Source: Botryotinia globosa (lineage: Eukaryota > Ascomycota > Leotiomycetes > Helotiales > Sclerotiniaceae). From it: 64,000 nt of DNA. Of the stretch, positions 34,930 to 46,001 are shown piece by piece. Below the pieces are notes generated by a model. The model was not told where the DNA came from and did no database searches. It saw only the letters and a program-made list of their open reading frames with translations. Numbering within the stretch: position 1 is the stretch's first letter; every line of letters begins with the position of its first letter. The position numbers were made by a program, and so were the translations under genes. The stretch lies in contig RCSZ01000001.1 in the NCBI GenBank assembly GCA_014898425.1, positions 62,001 to 126,000 on the forward strand. The letters are read 5' to 3'.

Positions 34930-37900
34930 CTCTAACTTCCAAGTCGTTATGCATCAATTCTGCTTCAACCAACAAACCAACAAACAACAAACCCGTTTCA
35001 CGTTTCCGCACGAGCCGATTTCGTGCTTGACGGGGTACTTAATTTCTATTTGTGCATATCCAGAGTATGGAGATGTTATCTATTTACGTCCCTAGTCAAC
35101 CACGATTCAAGGTGACTCGGAGTGGGCAGGTAATTAAAAAATGAGTTCGCTACTTGCAAGTATCAAAACATGCAGTCACCGGTGGCAATTCTCGCAAAAA
35201 TGGAAGAACCTCCTCTCCTTTACGGAGGGGCAGATGAAAAGGAGATCCATTCTTGAAAAGGTCGACATGGATGTTATCTTCAATTCCCCAAACTGGCTAG
35301 AAAAAGCAAAGTTTCCACCCACGTCGTGGAGCTGGAGATATGTATGTAATTTTAAAATTTCTTTTGGATTCTTGACCGCCTTGCAAGATGCACTCAGCCA
35401 CCGAAATGATCTCCACCTGGGGTTTTTCATAAATTACCACTCACAAACTGTATGGAGGGCTGGGCACGGTAAACGGTACTTGGTCTCCTTGTTTAGATAC
35501 GAATGCAGGTCCCTGATTTGTGTTGAGGGATTCTTGGTTTTGCTTTTTGCGTGGAATCATTGGAATGTGTTGCTTGCTTCAAAACTCCCTTGACGCCGCT
35601 GAGTATGGTGGATTCAAGATTGTGGAGTCTCAACAAAATCCTTCGAAATTTCTTCTAGAAGGTTTACTTTGTTTATGGGGCGAGTTTGGACAGGGGGAGG
35701 AAAGATTACATTACATGTATGGAATCATGGAAGCTTACATCAAAAGCAATGAAGTTTTCTCAACCAACATCAGGATTCAGGGCTTCAACTCGTCTCCGCT
35801 GAACTGATTATATTAATGCGAGAATTGCAAGGCTCAGGGCTGAGGCAAACGCCGAATATGTCGCTATTGACATATGGGAAACTCGGATGGCTTGACCTAG
35901 GTTCTGGGGTTTGGACGAAGTTTGAGTTTGAACACCTGTGATTTCCGGATCTTTTACAGATAATGGATGCATGTGGAAGGTCCTCGTGTTTTTCTTTTCC
36001 CTTTTTGTTTTCGGGGTTTGAAGTTTAGGAGTTTTGAACTTTTGAAGATGCTGTTGAAACCACCTAATTTGCCACTGGAGATTTGGGAATCCGGGCTGAC
36101 GAATTAGTGATGTGTATTGCAACGTATGCCTGTAGTATAGGCAATTATCAATACTGGAAAGATCATTGATAGAAGTATCGTGTCCTGTGCAGGCTACAGA
36201 TATGGCCCGCTGAAACTACACGTCTTTGAATCCATCGACGGAGTAGTCCAGAATTCCAAAGGAACAAAAAAGGAACAAAATATTGATCCTTCCAAACAAA
36301 CAAGTCACAACGAATCCACCTCCTAATTCACCTCCGCCAAGCTCACCGCTCCTCCTGCTCGACAATTCTCACACCGCACCGTCACTCTTCCAAACTTCCC
36401 AGACTGTGGGAAATTAATGTTTTCAGGTACGCAAGGTACATTCCAGTTATACGGTACGACTCACCATTCTACGAGAAACGATCAGCGACTAGAAGGAATG
36501 AAAGAACAATCTGTCAACTACTTCCACGTGGAATACTAGGATACTGCTTGATCTCAAAACCGAAACATTCATTCGCTTAATTTCCAGAAACTCCAAGCCA
36601 ATTTTCTAGGAAACTTGCTGTGGTTTTCTGGAAGAAGGATGTTCCTTGACTCTGAAGTTAGAAAAGGGGATGGATCATACCGGTGTGAAGGCGGTGAGTT
36701 CAATCTCTTAGTTAAGGAGATTTCGAGACGGAGTATATCCCAAGCATTGGAATGCGAAGCTACTCAAACAAGTACCGTGCCACCGTGCCAGTTCACCGTC
36801 CGTTCAACCTTTGCATGTTCGTATGTACTGAACTTTATTTGTGAATATCTATTTTCAGTAGTTCTGAAGCATCTCTAAGGTTGAGCACTAATTCTTGAGT
36901 TGCGGACGAGAAGTCCGTATCATCCGCTGCCATTATCATTGATGGCTTTACAAGTAGATTCATGGTCGGCGAATACCCACGGACTTGTTCACATACGTCA
37001 ATCTTGTTGATAATGATGATGATGATGTAAACTTGAAGATTTTCTAGAAGGGCATCGAGATCCGAGGAAATTTTCTTTCGACTTCGGAGAATGGAAGAAT
37101 TACACGGATGAGACGAGAACTTTGGAAGTCCAAAGAAAGATGTACGTAAAGGCATACGAAAAACTCATCATCCATTATTCGAGCTTGAGAATGGGAAGGA
37201 GAAGTGGTACTTCGTCGCTCGAGATGTATTGATGGGTACTTTCCAGCTTGTCATTCCAATTGTTGTATTTCTAATCATCTACCCCTCACCCACCTGTTAA
37301 TAAAACCCACCGGAATCCTGAACGAATATTACAAAGTACAATAAGGTGCGGGATTCGGACTTTACCATCGGAGCAGATTATCCTTTTCAAAATATACTTT
37401 CAAAATTACAAAGATTATCGCTCCTCAAACACAAGTGCACTTCGTAAGCTTCTTGAGCAATCCTTCCCGTTAGACTAGTACTATTCAGATCACATACAGG
37501 TGTATAATACACCGTGTATTATAAACACACATCAATAACGAATCAATAATCCGTCAATTTCTCAAACCGAAACCCTCTCCTTCAAACCTAAAAACTCTCC
37601 TTCTACCTACCTAGTATCTCTCCCTCCTCGTAAGCGCCAGGAAGGAACCGAGAATATCCATCTCGGGAATCCAGCTTACCCGCCCGCGTAGCAATGTAAG
37701 ATAAGCGCCCGACGTGGCGCCCGTCATCTTATTCTCCGTCTTACTCATTGACCACTTCCAATCTATTGCCCCGGAGAATCCTTCGTGTTGGAAAATTGAC
37801 TTTAGGGGATTTGAGGTGCGGAGTTGCGGGTGATGGGATCAGAATAGACTTTGGTGGTGAAATACGAATGGGAACCCGCGAGGCTGAGGTTGCGTGCCGA

Positions 37901-38786
37901 GAATGTTAAAAGTATCATGGGGTTTGCATACGGTAGTATACGAGAGGATACGAGGGCATACGATAACCCTCACTACCTCGTGACTACGGTACAATGTTAC
38001 GAGTATGACGAATGCTAGCTAGGTATTTACATTCATATCCAATGACCAGGTACACCAGTGGGTGCATGGATTGACGCGACACTTCCTGATTTTTAATATC
38101 AGAGTTCACATCTTGATTGTTCCATCTCTGATCAAGAATTGTGACAATTCCCAAATTAAGAAATGATTTGATACATCAAAAGATATTCAAAAGTTTATTT
38201 TCGCATTGTCCTGTCAGGCTGTCAGTCCGTACAGCCACTGGTGCTATCTCAATTATATTTACTTTCTCCAATCCCAAATCCGATCATATCCGTTCATATT
38301 CAAACCCCTTCGTTATCAAACTTTCACTCCCTTATCAGTCATCTATCTAATGTCCACTCATCTCGTATGAGTCGTATCATCCTCTGCACATCAATCTCCT
38401 TATCCGTCCCGCGTACCCGAGCCGAAGCCCTTGACCCGACGCGCCTAGCCTGCGCCCTGCATATCAGCAATATTTCAAGCTTCATTACAAGAATAACAAT
38501 TGTTCCTTCCGCTTTAAGGCATGTTGATATCGATGGCCCGGTGTGGAAATCAAGGAACAAAAATTATGATCGGAAAATATCAGGGTAACGGGGAACGTTG
38601 AACGTATTATTGGGGGTGAGCGAGTGTGATATATATCAGATGTATATATGCATGGAAGACGTAGGATTTATGTACCTAGATAGCGTATGTCGAGATACTG
38701 AAGATGCAGAAACCGGATTGAAATCTCGCAAAGTTGGCACGGGGAGCATGAGTTGGCAATGGAATATGAAGGAGTTCTGAAGCGTG
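34930..38786. other. Gene-poor region
   Basis: 3.9 kb with no supported gene. The longest frame is 35141-35593 (+, 150 codons from a true ATG), which has no recognisable domain and no convincing leader. An (ATC)n run lies at 37010-37025 within a minus-strand frame of low quality. Confidence 0.5.
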
Positions 38787-38793
38787 TATAAAG
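38787..38793 (+). promoter_or_regulatory. TATA box of the small secreted protein gene
   Basis: TATAAAG 109 bp before the ATG at 38896, followed by a C/A-rich leader (ATCCACCAACCCAAGAAC). Confidence 0.55.
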
Positions 38794-38895
38794 ATATCAT
38801 TATTGTAGCAGTCTAGCTCAAGATAATTTAAAAATATAGAATTTAAACTCTCACATCGCGCCATCCACCAACCCAAGAACAGAACATTTCTCAGC

Positions 38896-39256
38896 ATGCG
38901 TCTCTCAATGTTCCTCTCGGCTAGCACTCTCCTCACTCACCGTAAGTCCCCAACATCGATATCTCATCCCACTCCATCCCAGTATATCCCCATCTTCACC
39001 ACACTCCCAAACCCTAACATACCCCCTCCCTGTCACAGTAACAGAAGCATGCTACTTCAACGTATACTCCACGACTGTTGGCACCTTCAAAGCACAACAC
39101 TCCGAGCCCCTCGACCATAATGGTGCACCCCAGACCCTCACTGGAAAATATCTCACCTGTTCTTTCTCAGCCGATCTAGCCGATGGATGTATCGTAACGG
39201 TCAAGACCAATGTTGGGTGTGGGAATTTGACTTTCGAGAGGATTGGTACTAACTGA
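38896..39256 (+). CDS. Small secreted cysteine-containing protein
   Basis: Two exons, 38896-38941 and 39039-39256, joined across a 97-nt intron (GTAAGT...CACAG). The product is 87 aa. The N-terminus MRLSMFLSASTLLTHLTEA is a short signal peptide with likely cleavage near residue 16-20. The mature part has four cysteines (in EACYFN, LTCSFS, DGCIVT and VGCGN), enough for two disulfides, and is compact with no low-complexity sequence. Short, secreted, Cys-containing, isolated in a gene-poor region and driven by a TATA box: these are usual traits of fungal effector-like proteins, but I do not recognise the family and the role is inference. No homologous domain was recognised by eye. The intron splits the gene at the end of the signal peptide, so simple ORF calling misses it. 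Confidence 0.75.
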
Positions 39257-39850
39257 GCTTGTCTATGGATGGAAGGCCAGCGTAGTCGTGGGAAGTAGGG
39301 GTGTTGGTTGTACACTCATGGGCAGACGAGGCTGAGATGATGCTGAACTGATGATACTGAGATCATGTTAGTAGACTACGAAGTCCGCAGGCGGTCAGGA
39401 GTCTTAGTCGGGCGGTGTAGAATAAAATTCTCAATGATATGGTAACTAGCTCGATGTACCTGCATACCACAGAAACTAGCTTCAACATTTCAAACCCGAA
39501 TGAACCTCATCGCAAACAATGTACTACTCAATCTAGCAAAAACAAGAAACAAAACCAGTAATGGTGATTCTTGTTTCTTTGAAAATGGAGCTAATAAAAG
39601 CACAGCCCACCGCCCAGCAACAGTCAATAACGACGACTATGACGTAGACGGCATGTACAGATGTCTTCCGTCGCAAGCCATGGAAATTTCGGGCGCTCTG
39701 GCGACGCGAATGCGATGACTAGACGCGCACGGCCATGGAGAAAAATAATAATAATTCGTATCCATATACGTCCAACTTGATGCTAAACTGAGAATACGAT
39801 AAAACCCTCCGACTTCTCGATCTACCATCACAGCGCCGATGATGTGCAGC

Positions 39851-40440
39851 TCATACAGTCCTAGCAGTTTGCAGCATCATGATACCAGTGAAAACGTTTC
39901 CATGTCCACACGGCCCACCAGAACGCCAATTCCCACCTATACACCGCTGTCTGTGACACGGTTGAGAGTCTGGGCAATTTATTGGGAGTATTTGTAAGCT
40001 ATATGTATTGGATAATGAGTATATGAATCTCAGATCTAGAATGATGGGAATCACAAGCTCAATAGTCACTTCCTGATTTGCATCATCAATGTTGCCAACG
40101 TCCGAGCATATTGACCTAAAAACAGCACTTGTGGACACCTGCAATTCTTCATCTAAATCCAACGTGATTGGTACCAAAAAAGTGGGAAATGTCCTCCATA
40201 GCCTAGAAAAAAACAGCCGACGGGGTAATTCCCACTGAATAGAGATAATGTAGCCGAAGGCTTATGATGACACTGCCGATCGATGTAAAAATCTTTCAAC
40301 ACCCAACACCTTTCTTTCTTGGTGCCAGACCACTGGTAATATCCCACCCATTCATGTTTTCCCAACGGTCCTCCAAGGATCCTTGGTACGTTTCACCAAC
40401 GTCGGCTAAGATTGACTTCACGTTTAGATAGACTTCGGGG
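39851..40440 (-). pseudogene. Possible coding relic, unknown family
   Basis: Overlapping minus-strand frames look protein-like but do not form one gene. One runs from PEVYLNVKSILADVGETY to GLAPRKKGVGC and a stop. A second, shifted, reads LGKHEWVGYYQWSGTKKER. A third joins IISIQWELPRRLFFSRLWR to the segment VPITLDLDEELQVSTSAVF. Frame changes between fragments suggest decay. No start codon, intron or family is clear, so the call is weak. Confidence 0.25.
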
Positions 40441-41711
40441 AGGTAAGCAAAAGGCTATCATCGACTGAAAGCGAAAAGTCTCTGCGCCGAATACCATTTT
40501 GAAGCAGGATTTCTGCCGAAGCCGATGATTGCCAGTGGGATTCTTCAACTACACTACAATTAAGACGCCATGATGTTTTTTATCGATGGAATAAATCTCC
40601 GAAAAATAGTTTTATACTTTCTCCCAGAGATGAAAAGTTCTGTGTACGGAACAAACTGTCCGTTCGCATGGGTGGCGTTCCTCCCGCACCAATCAAAAAG
40701 TTCAATTCTGATCTTAACTCGACTATACTTTCACGTACGGTACGTATACAAGTATAATACAACGGATGAAAATATTGGACCTTGTATAATTTCTTTTTGT
40801 CCGCGCATATTTCGGTGCCAGCTCGTTTGTAGCGAAGACGGGAGTGGAAACGGGGACCAGGAGAGGAAAGTCCAAAGCGAATACACTTGTATCATCAACA
40901 TCTTTGAGTTCTGTTGCGTAGGTAGATCATTGTCGCTGTCGTCTCTAGTCTTATTTGATGGCCGGTTTTCACTTTGTAACTAGCCATATGCACTTAGCTG
41001 CAAAATAGAACTAGGGGTGGTTCTTGCTTGATAAGCCAATGATAAAAATTGAGAACACAGGACAAATTGTGACATCGACATCAAGTCGAGTTTACTCTGC
41101 GCTGACCGTCTTCCTCGCACCTGCATTTCTTCCAACCCAACACGTATGAGATGTGATGATCAAGGGCTTGCCAGAGAATAGGTTTGGGCTTAGAAGAGTA
41201 TAATGTTAAGCCGAGACCATCAGGACACTCTCACAGTGGAGACTTTCACTGCGAAACGGGGAAAACCCAAACTTTACAAATGCCGCGATGAACTAATCGT
41301 CACACAATCCGCCATAGCACCATGTAACGGTAAACTGATCGACAGTAAAGCAGAGCTTTGGGCAGAAGCACGAAGATGCAGGATTGAGACCAAACTCCTT
41401 TGAGAGTACTTTCGAATATTAGCCTTTACGGACAACATGTGTCAGGAAATTCGCCGAGTTTGACAAGCGGACATTTAAACTTTTTCTTCGCTTGAAAAGT
41501 TTACAGATGATCGAAAGACTTGGTTATCTCTGAGATAAAAGGTTCAATTGGAAGTCCGTTCTCCAAGTATCTTCTGATTAATGTGTAAGCATTAACAAGA
41601 CCATGGGTTTGTCTGGGGATGTGGTTATGGCTCTTCCGCAGTCGTGGAGGTCCCCGAAGCTGCCTTTCATTGGATGTTATATGCGAGAGATGCAATTTGG
41701 AAATCTGTATC

Positions 41712-42551
41712 TCATACATCATCTAGCTGTGGTGGCATCTGCGTAGACGTGATCCAGTTCTCCATCATTACTTGACCTCCATTGGCGGCTGGAGCTTTGC
41801 CCTTTTTGTCTTTCCGTTTGACCACCAAACATAGCACGCGACCATTCACTGAAAATCCATCGTAAGATGTATCCATTGCCATCTTCTTTTTGTCGTCATC
41901 ATCCTCTGATACTTCTCCATCTCTCCGACGTTTCGCTGGAGGACCAAAATCAGAGTCTGTAGATTCCCGCCCAATTCTCGAACGTTTTGATCCGCGAGGC
42001 CCTTCATCTTCACTAATGAACAAATCTGATTCATCTCCTACTTCAGGTATGTCTTGTAGAGAAAATGACTCTTCGCTTGCTTCTCTCACAATAGCTGGAC
42101 CATCAGCTACTTCAACTGGCGCGTCATTCGTATTGCCAGTAAGTTTGTCGGAATTCGACTGTAAAGCTTTCTTGTTTCTATCTCGAAAATGCTTGTGTTT
42201 GAAAATGATAGAATGCCGTGTACTGGTTTCCGTCAAAAATATCGACACTTCGAAGTCCTCTACCAATAATGGTTAATGGATGTTGCGTTGTTGTAGACGT
42301 TCTCAGCGATTCCACTCACCATCACTAACAACATCCTTCACGCCCTTTTTCTTTCCTTTCGACTTGCTCCTTTCCTGCTCCTCGCGCAACTTTGGCAGAA
42401 CCAGTGGACGAACCTTCTCGATGACTCGGGGCAAGATTGGGTTTCTTGAATTGAGTAGCCAACTTTCTGCCAAAGCTGGATTATCGACATATATGCGACA
42501 TTCGAGAACGGAATATTTGCTAATACGCAGATATCTACGTATTGGCGCCAT
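41712..42551 (-). CDS. Conserved nuclear-type protein, unknown function
   Basis: Exons 42320-42551 and 41712-42259 with a 60-nt intron (GTGAGT...TTGGTAG); 259 aa. The N-terminal ~70 residues are ordered (MAPIRRYLRISKYSVLECRI, then LAESWLLNSRNPILPRVIEK). A Lys-rich linker (KSKGKKKGVKD) follows. After the splice comes EDFEVSIFLTETSTRHSIIF, then a long acidic/Ser-rich segment with a basic cluster (KRSRIGRE, PAKRRR) that could be a nuclear localisation signal, and finally a short ordered tail with VNGRVLCLVVKRKDKKGK. The order ordered-disordered-ordered and the intron position fit a gene I believe is widespread in filamentous ascomycetes without known function. No catalytic motif seen. The upstream side carries the GCCTTGTAA repeat. 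Confidence 0.82.
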
Positions 42552-42621
42552 TGAATAAGAATGTGTGTGATGGCGTGAATAAGTTTGTCGTGGTTGTATC
42601 TGTTGAGTTTGTATTTGGGAA

Positions 42622-42657
42622 GCCTTGTAAGCCTTGTAAGCCTTGTAAGCCTTGTAA
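42622..42657. repeat. 9-bp tandem repeat GCCTTGTAA, four exact copies
   Basis: Four perfect units 71 bp upstream of the minus-strand start at 42551, followed by an inverted partial copy (TACAAGGC), so the array can fold back. It lies in the probable promoter or leader of that gene. Confidence 0.85.
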
Positions 42658-43406
42658 GATACAAGGCTTGAAGCTTGAAGGTTGTGATTAACCTTCTTCA
42701 GCCTTGCTGAAGTCTCACTGACTGGGGTTCAGCTACTTTTTACCCTGTAGAGTAGAAATTCATTGAATTTATCGCAAATACGTCTAACACGTCGGGTGAA
42801 CAGAGAATTCATTGATATTCATTGATATTCATTCATCTTCATATTCCTGACTGTCTGATAGTTGACTTGTTTCTACATTTCAATTCCTCTGAAGCTCTCC
42901 TACAAAGATCGAACCTCGCTTCTGCGTGTATACAGAGTAGGTCTTGAGACGATAGGGGTATCCAACCTCGACAATTCTGTTGCTTGAATGTTGGTTGGGT
43001 TCAAAACTATAGCTACACTGCCATCCCATCAATTTCGGCGTGAAATATCCATTTGTACCACTCCTTTCTTTCAACGCCTGTTGTAACATTCTTCGGGTTA
43101 ATACGGACTTTTCGATTGTATCCGCCATCCGCCATCCGCCATCCGCATTTCAAGTGGAGGTGAGGTCATCTTCGCCAAGCATATCCATCCACACAGCGCC
43201 GTATCACCACGATATCGAATCGATATTGAATACTCAAATTCGGAGGAATTCGGTACGGAATTCTCACCGTGTTCATTTTAACTCCTATTGTATCGTGATT
43301 ATTCAGTGAAAAGCTTCCCTGGTATTTGATCTCTGATATTCCTCCACAGTTTGAGCCTTTTAGACTGGTGGATTGCACATCAAAGGGAGGAAATATTATA
43401 TGATAC

Positions 43407-46001
43407 ATGATGAGTTATAGTTTAGCTACCTCGAAAACCAGGGGCTCGGCTTTGTATGCTGGAAGCCTACCCAGAATCGTATCGTCTTTCAAATATGGAA
43501 AGGTGGCGGGCTTGAGTGCCGGTGCAAGATATATATCAACACGTGAACTCGACGCTTCGAAAGGCGGTTCGTATCCCTCCCTCTATTTGACTCGTACCTG
43601 TCCATACATATATCTTATCTCTTTCATTTTTTCGAAACCCAATATTCAATACTCAGTGCACACCCATCCGCCTACTAACACATACAGACCGTGAAAGAGT
43701 CCTGATTCTTGGCTCGGGCTGGTCAGGCTTCACACTTTCTCGTCAACTGGATCCTAAGAAATACCAAACAGTTGTTATTTCTCCACGGTCATATTTTGTG
43801 TTTACACCCTTATTGGCTAGTACAGCCGTTGGAACTTTGGAATTTAGAAGCGCGCTTGAGTGAGTATTTGGATTTCTCTTATGGTTTTCAAGAGGGGTGG
43901 GTGCTTTAGTACAGGGTTGACGAGAGATCTTGAGGCTTGAGTATTTGGGGCTGATGAGGGATGCGGCCTTGGATTTTGAATATCTGTGAGGTCAAGACTT
44001 CATGGATTGTTGCTAATACGCGATATGTAGGAGTGTGAGAGGCAGAGGAAGATGGAGAGGATGGGGTTTAGTAGGTGGCGGATGGGGTGGTTGGGGAGCG
44101 AGAGGGAATGGGGTCGAGTTTTGGCAGGGGGTGAGTCGGTCTACTTCCTTTCCTTGATACTGTGGTGACTGGAGTCCAAATGTCCCCACTGGTTGTCTAC
44201 CAAAGAACAGGATTCGCTTTGCTCTATCATTTTTCACAAAAGTTGAAAGTCACTATTGATTACTAACCAACCCCATCACCACAGTGGGCAGACGACGTAA
44301 ACTTTGATAAGAAAACTATCCAAGTAGAAGAAAACGCAATTGAGAGACCCAAAACAGCTTCCACAACAATAGAAAAGAAAGGAAAAGGAAAAGTATTTGA
44401 AGTGGGCTATGATAAATTGGTGGTTAGTGTTGGATGTTATAGTCAAACATTTGGGATTGAAGGGGTCAGAGAAAACGCATTGTTTTTGAAGGATGTAGGG
44501 GATGCGAGAAAAATTAGGAAGAGGATCTTAGAATGTGAGTTCAATTCTTTTCGGAGGGGGTTGAATGAACGAAGAGAAAGTTGCTCTCATGAAACCAATT
44601 TCCTTTCTCGACATCTCGCCAAATCGAGTTTCTATCCCCTAGAGCGAAGCAAAGAGACTTCCACGAAAGTAGCCAAGCGGAGCATCATTCGAATAAGAGG
44701 AATGAGCAAGGAAGGAAGAAGTTGGGGGGCGTGAATAGCAAGTACTGATTCTCCAAATCACAGGTTTTGAAACAGCTGCATTACCAACCAGTTCCGATCC
44801 TCTCAGAAAACAACTTTTGAATTTCGCCATCGTAGGCGGCGGCCGTAAGTTTTCTCTGTTTACCCCCGTGATCTCCACTTAACACTTGTCTAGCAACCGG
44901 TGTCGAATTTGCAGCCGAACTCTTCGATCTCTGTCATGAAGATCTCTCCACTCTATACCCTTCTTTAACCCCATTCATAAAGATAACAATTTATGATGTT
45001 GCGCCAAAAATCCTTCCGATGTTCGATAAGAATCTCGCAAACTACGCGTTAGAACATTTCAAAAGAGATGGAATTGAAATCAAGACTGAACATCATATCT
45101 TGGGATTGCGAAGAGGATTGCCCAAGGAAGGAGAAAATGAAGAAGACGCAGGAAAAGGATTCACATTAAACTTGAAGGAAGAAGGTGATGTAGGTGTGGG
45201 AATGTGTGTTTGGAGTACGGGATTGATGATGAATCCTTTTATTGAGAAGGCGTTGAGTTCGGTTCATACTTTCCCTACTCAATCTGCTATTGTGGCTGGA
45301 AGCGTTAGCGAGAATAGTATGGAGAGACCGGAAGATAGAAAGTGGGAACTGAAAAGAAGTCCCAAAACGGGTGGATTGATGGTGGATAATTTCTTTAGGG
45401 TTAAATTGGCTACCCGTTCATCTCCAGACGGAGCAAGGCAGACTGAACAAGAAGCAACGATGAATGATGTCTTCGCATTGGGAGACGTAGCGGTCTTGGG
45501 AGATATGGGATTACCAGCTACTGCGCAAGTGGCAAACCAAGAAGCGAGATGGCTCGGAAAGAGACTTAATAAGATGGACAAGGCAGGGAAGATGGGAGCT
45601 GCTGAGGATAAAGGATTTACGTTCAGAAATATGGGAGTCATGACTTATGTCGGGGGTATGAAGGCGATTATGCAGACGGATGGAAAGGGAGAAATTAAGG
45701 GGTAAGTGAAGTTTTGATTCGCTTCTAAGACTCAATATTTGACGATATCTGCAAAGCTGGGAAAAAATCTTGCGGATTCCATTGCTAACAATACATCTAA
45801 ATATAGGAGAGCAGCATGGATAATCTGGAGAGGTGCATATCTAACTCAAACAATCAGCTGGAGGAATAAATTACTCATCCCTATGTATTGGTAAGTTATC
45901 GTACTCTATTTCATTACTCTTCTTAACTTTGGCCGGGGAATAAAACTAACAATAACAGGGTGATCAATTGGTTGTTTGGACGTGATATCTCGAGGTTTTA
46001 G
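43407..46001 (+). CDS. Alternative (type II) NADH:ubiquinone oxidoreductase
   Basis: Rotenone-insensitive, non-proton-pumping NADH dehydrogenase of the inner mitochondrial membrane, passing electrons to ubiquinone. Eight exons: 43407-43566, 43688-43859, 44031-44130, 44285-44534, 44764-44844, 44894-45701, 45807-45890, 45959-46001; 565 aa. An Arg/Ser-rich presequence (to about [13 protein letters not shown]) precedes the FAD Rossmann motif [19 protein letters not shown]. Other conserved blocks are [34 protein letters not shown], the NADH-binding motif [27 protein letters not shown], and the membrane-binding tail [19 protein letters not shown]...[12 protein letters not shown]. The 34-residue exon 3 contains an odd Gly/Trp/Arg-rich run where homologues are usually polar. 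No EF-hand insertion was seen. Whether it faces the matrix or the intermembrane space cannot be told from sequence alone. Confidence 0.93.

Noticed and set aside
35141..35593. 150-codon plus-strand ORF from a true ATG
   Set aside because: No recognisable domain, no clear promoter or leader, frame quality similar to random sequence here; not supported without transcripts.
40570..40983. 137-codon plus-strand ORF
   Set aside because: Composition is not protein-like and it has no domain or splice signals.
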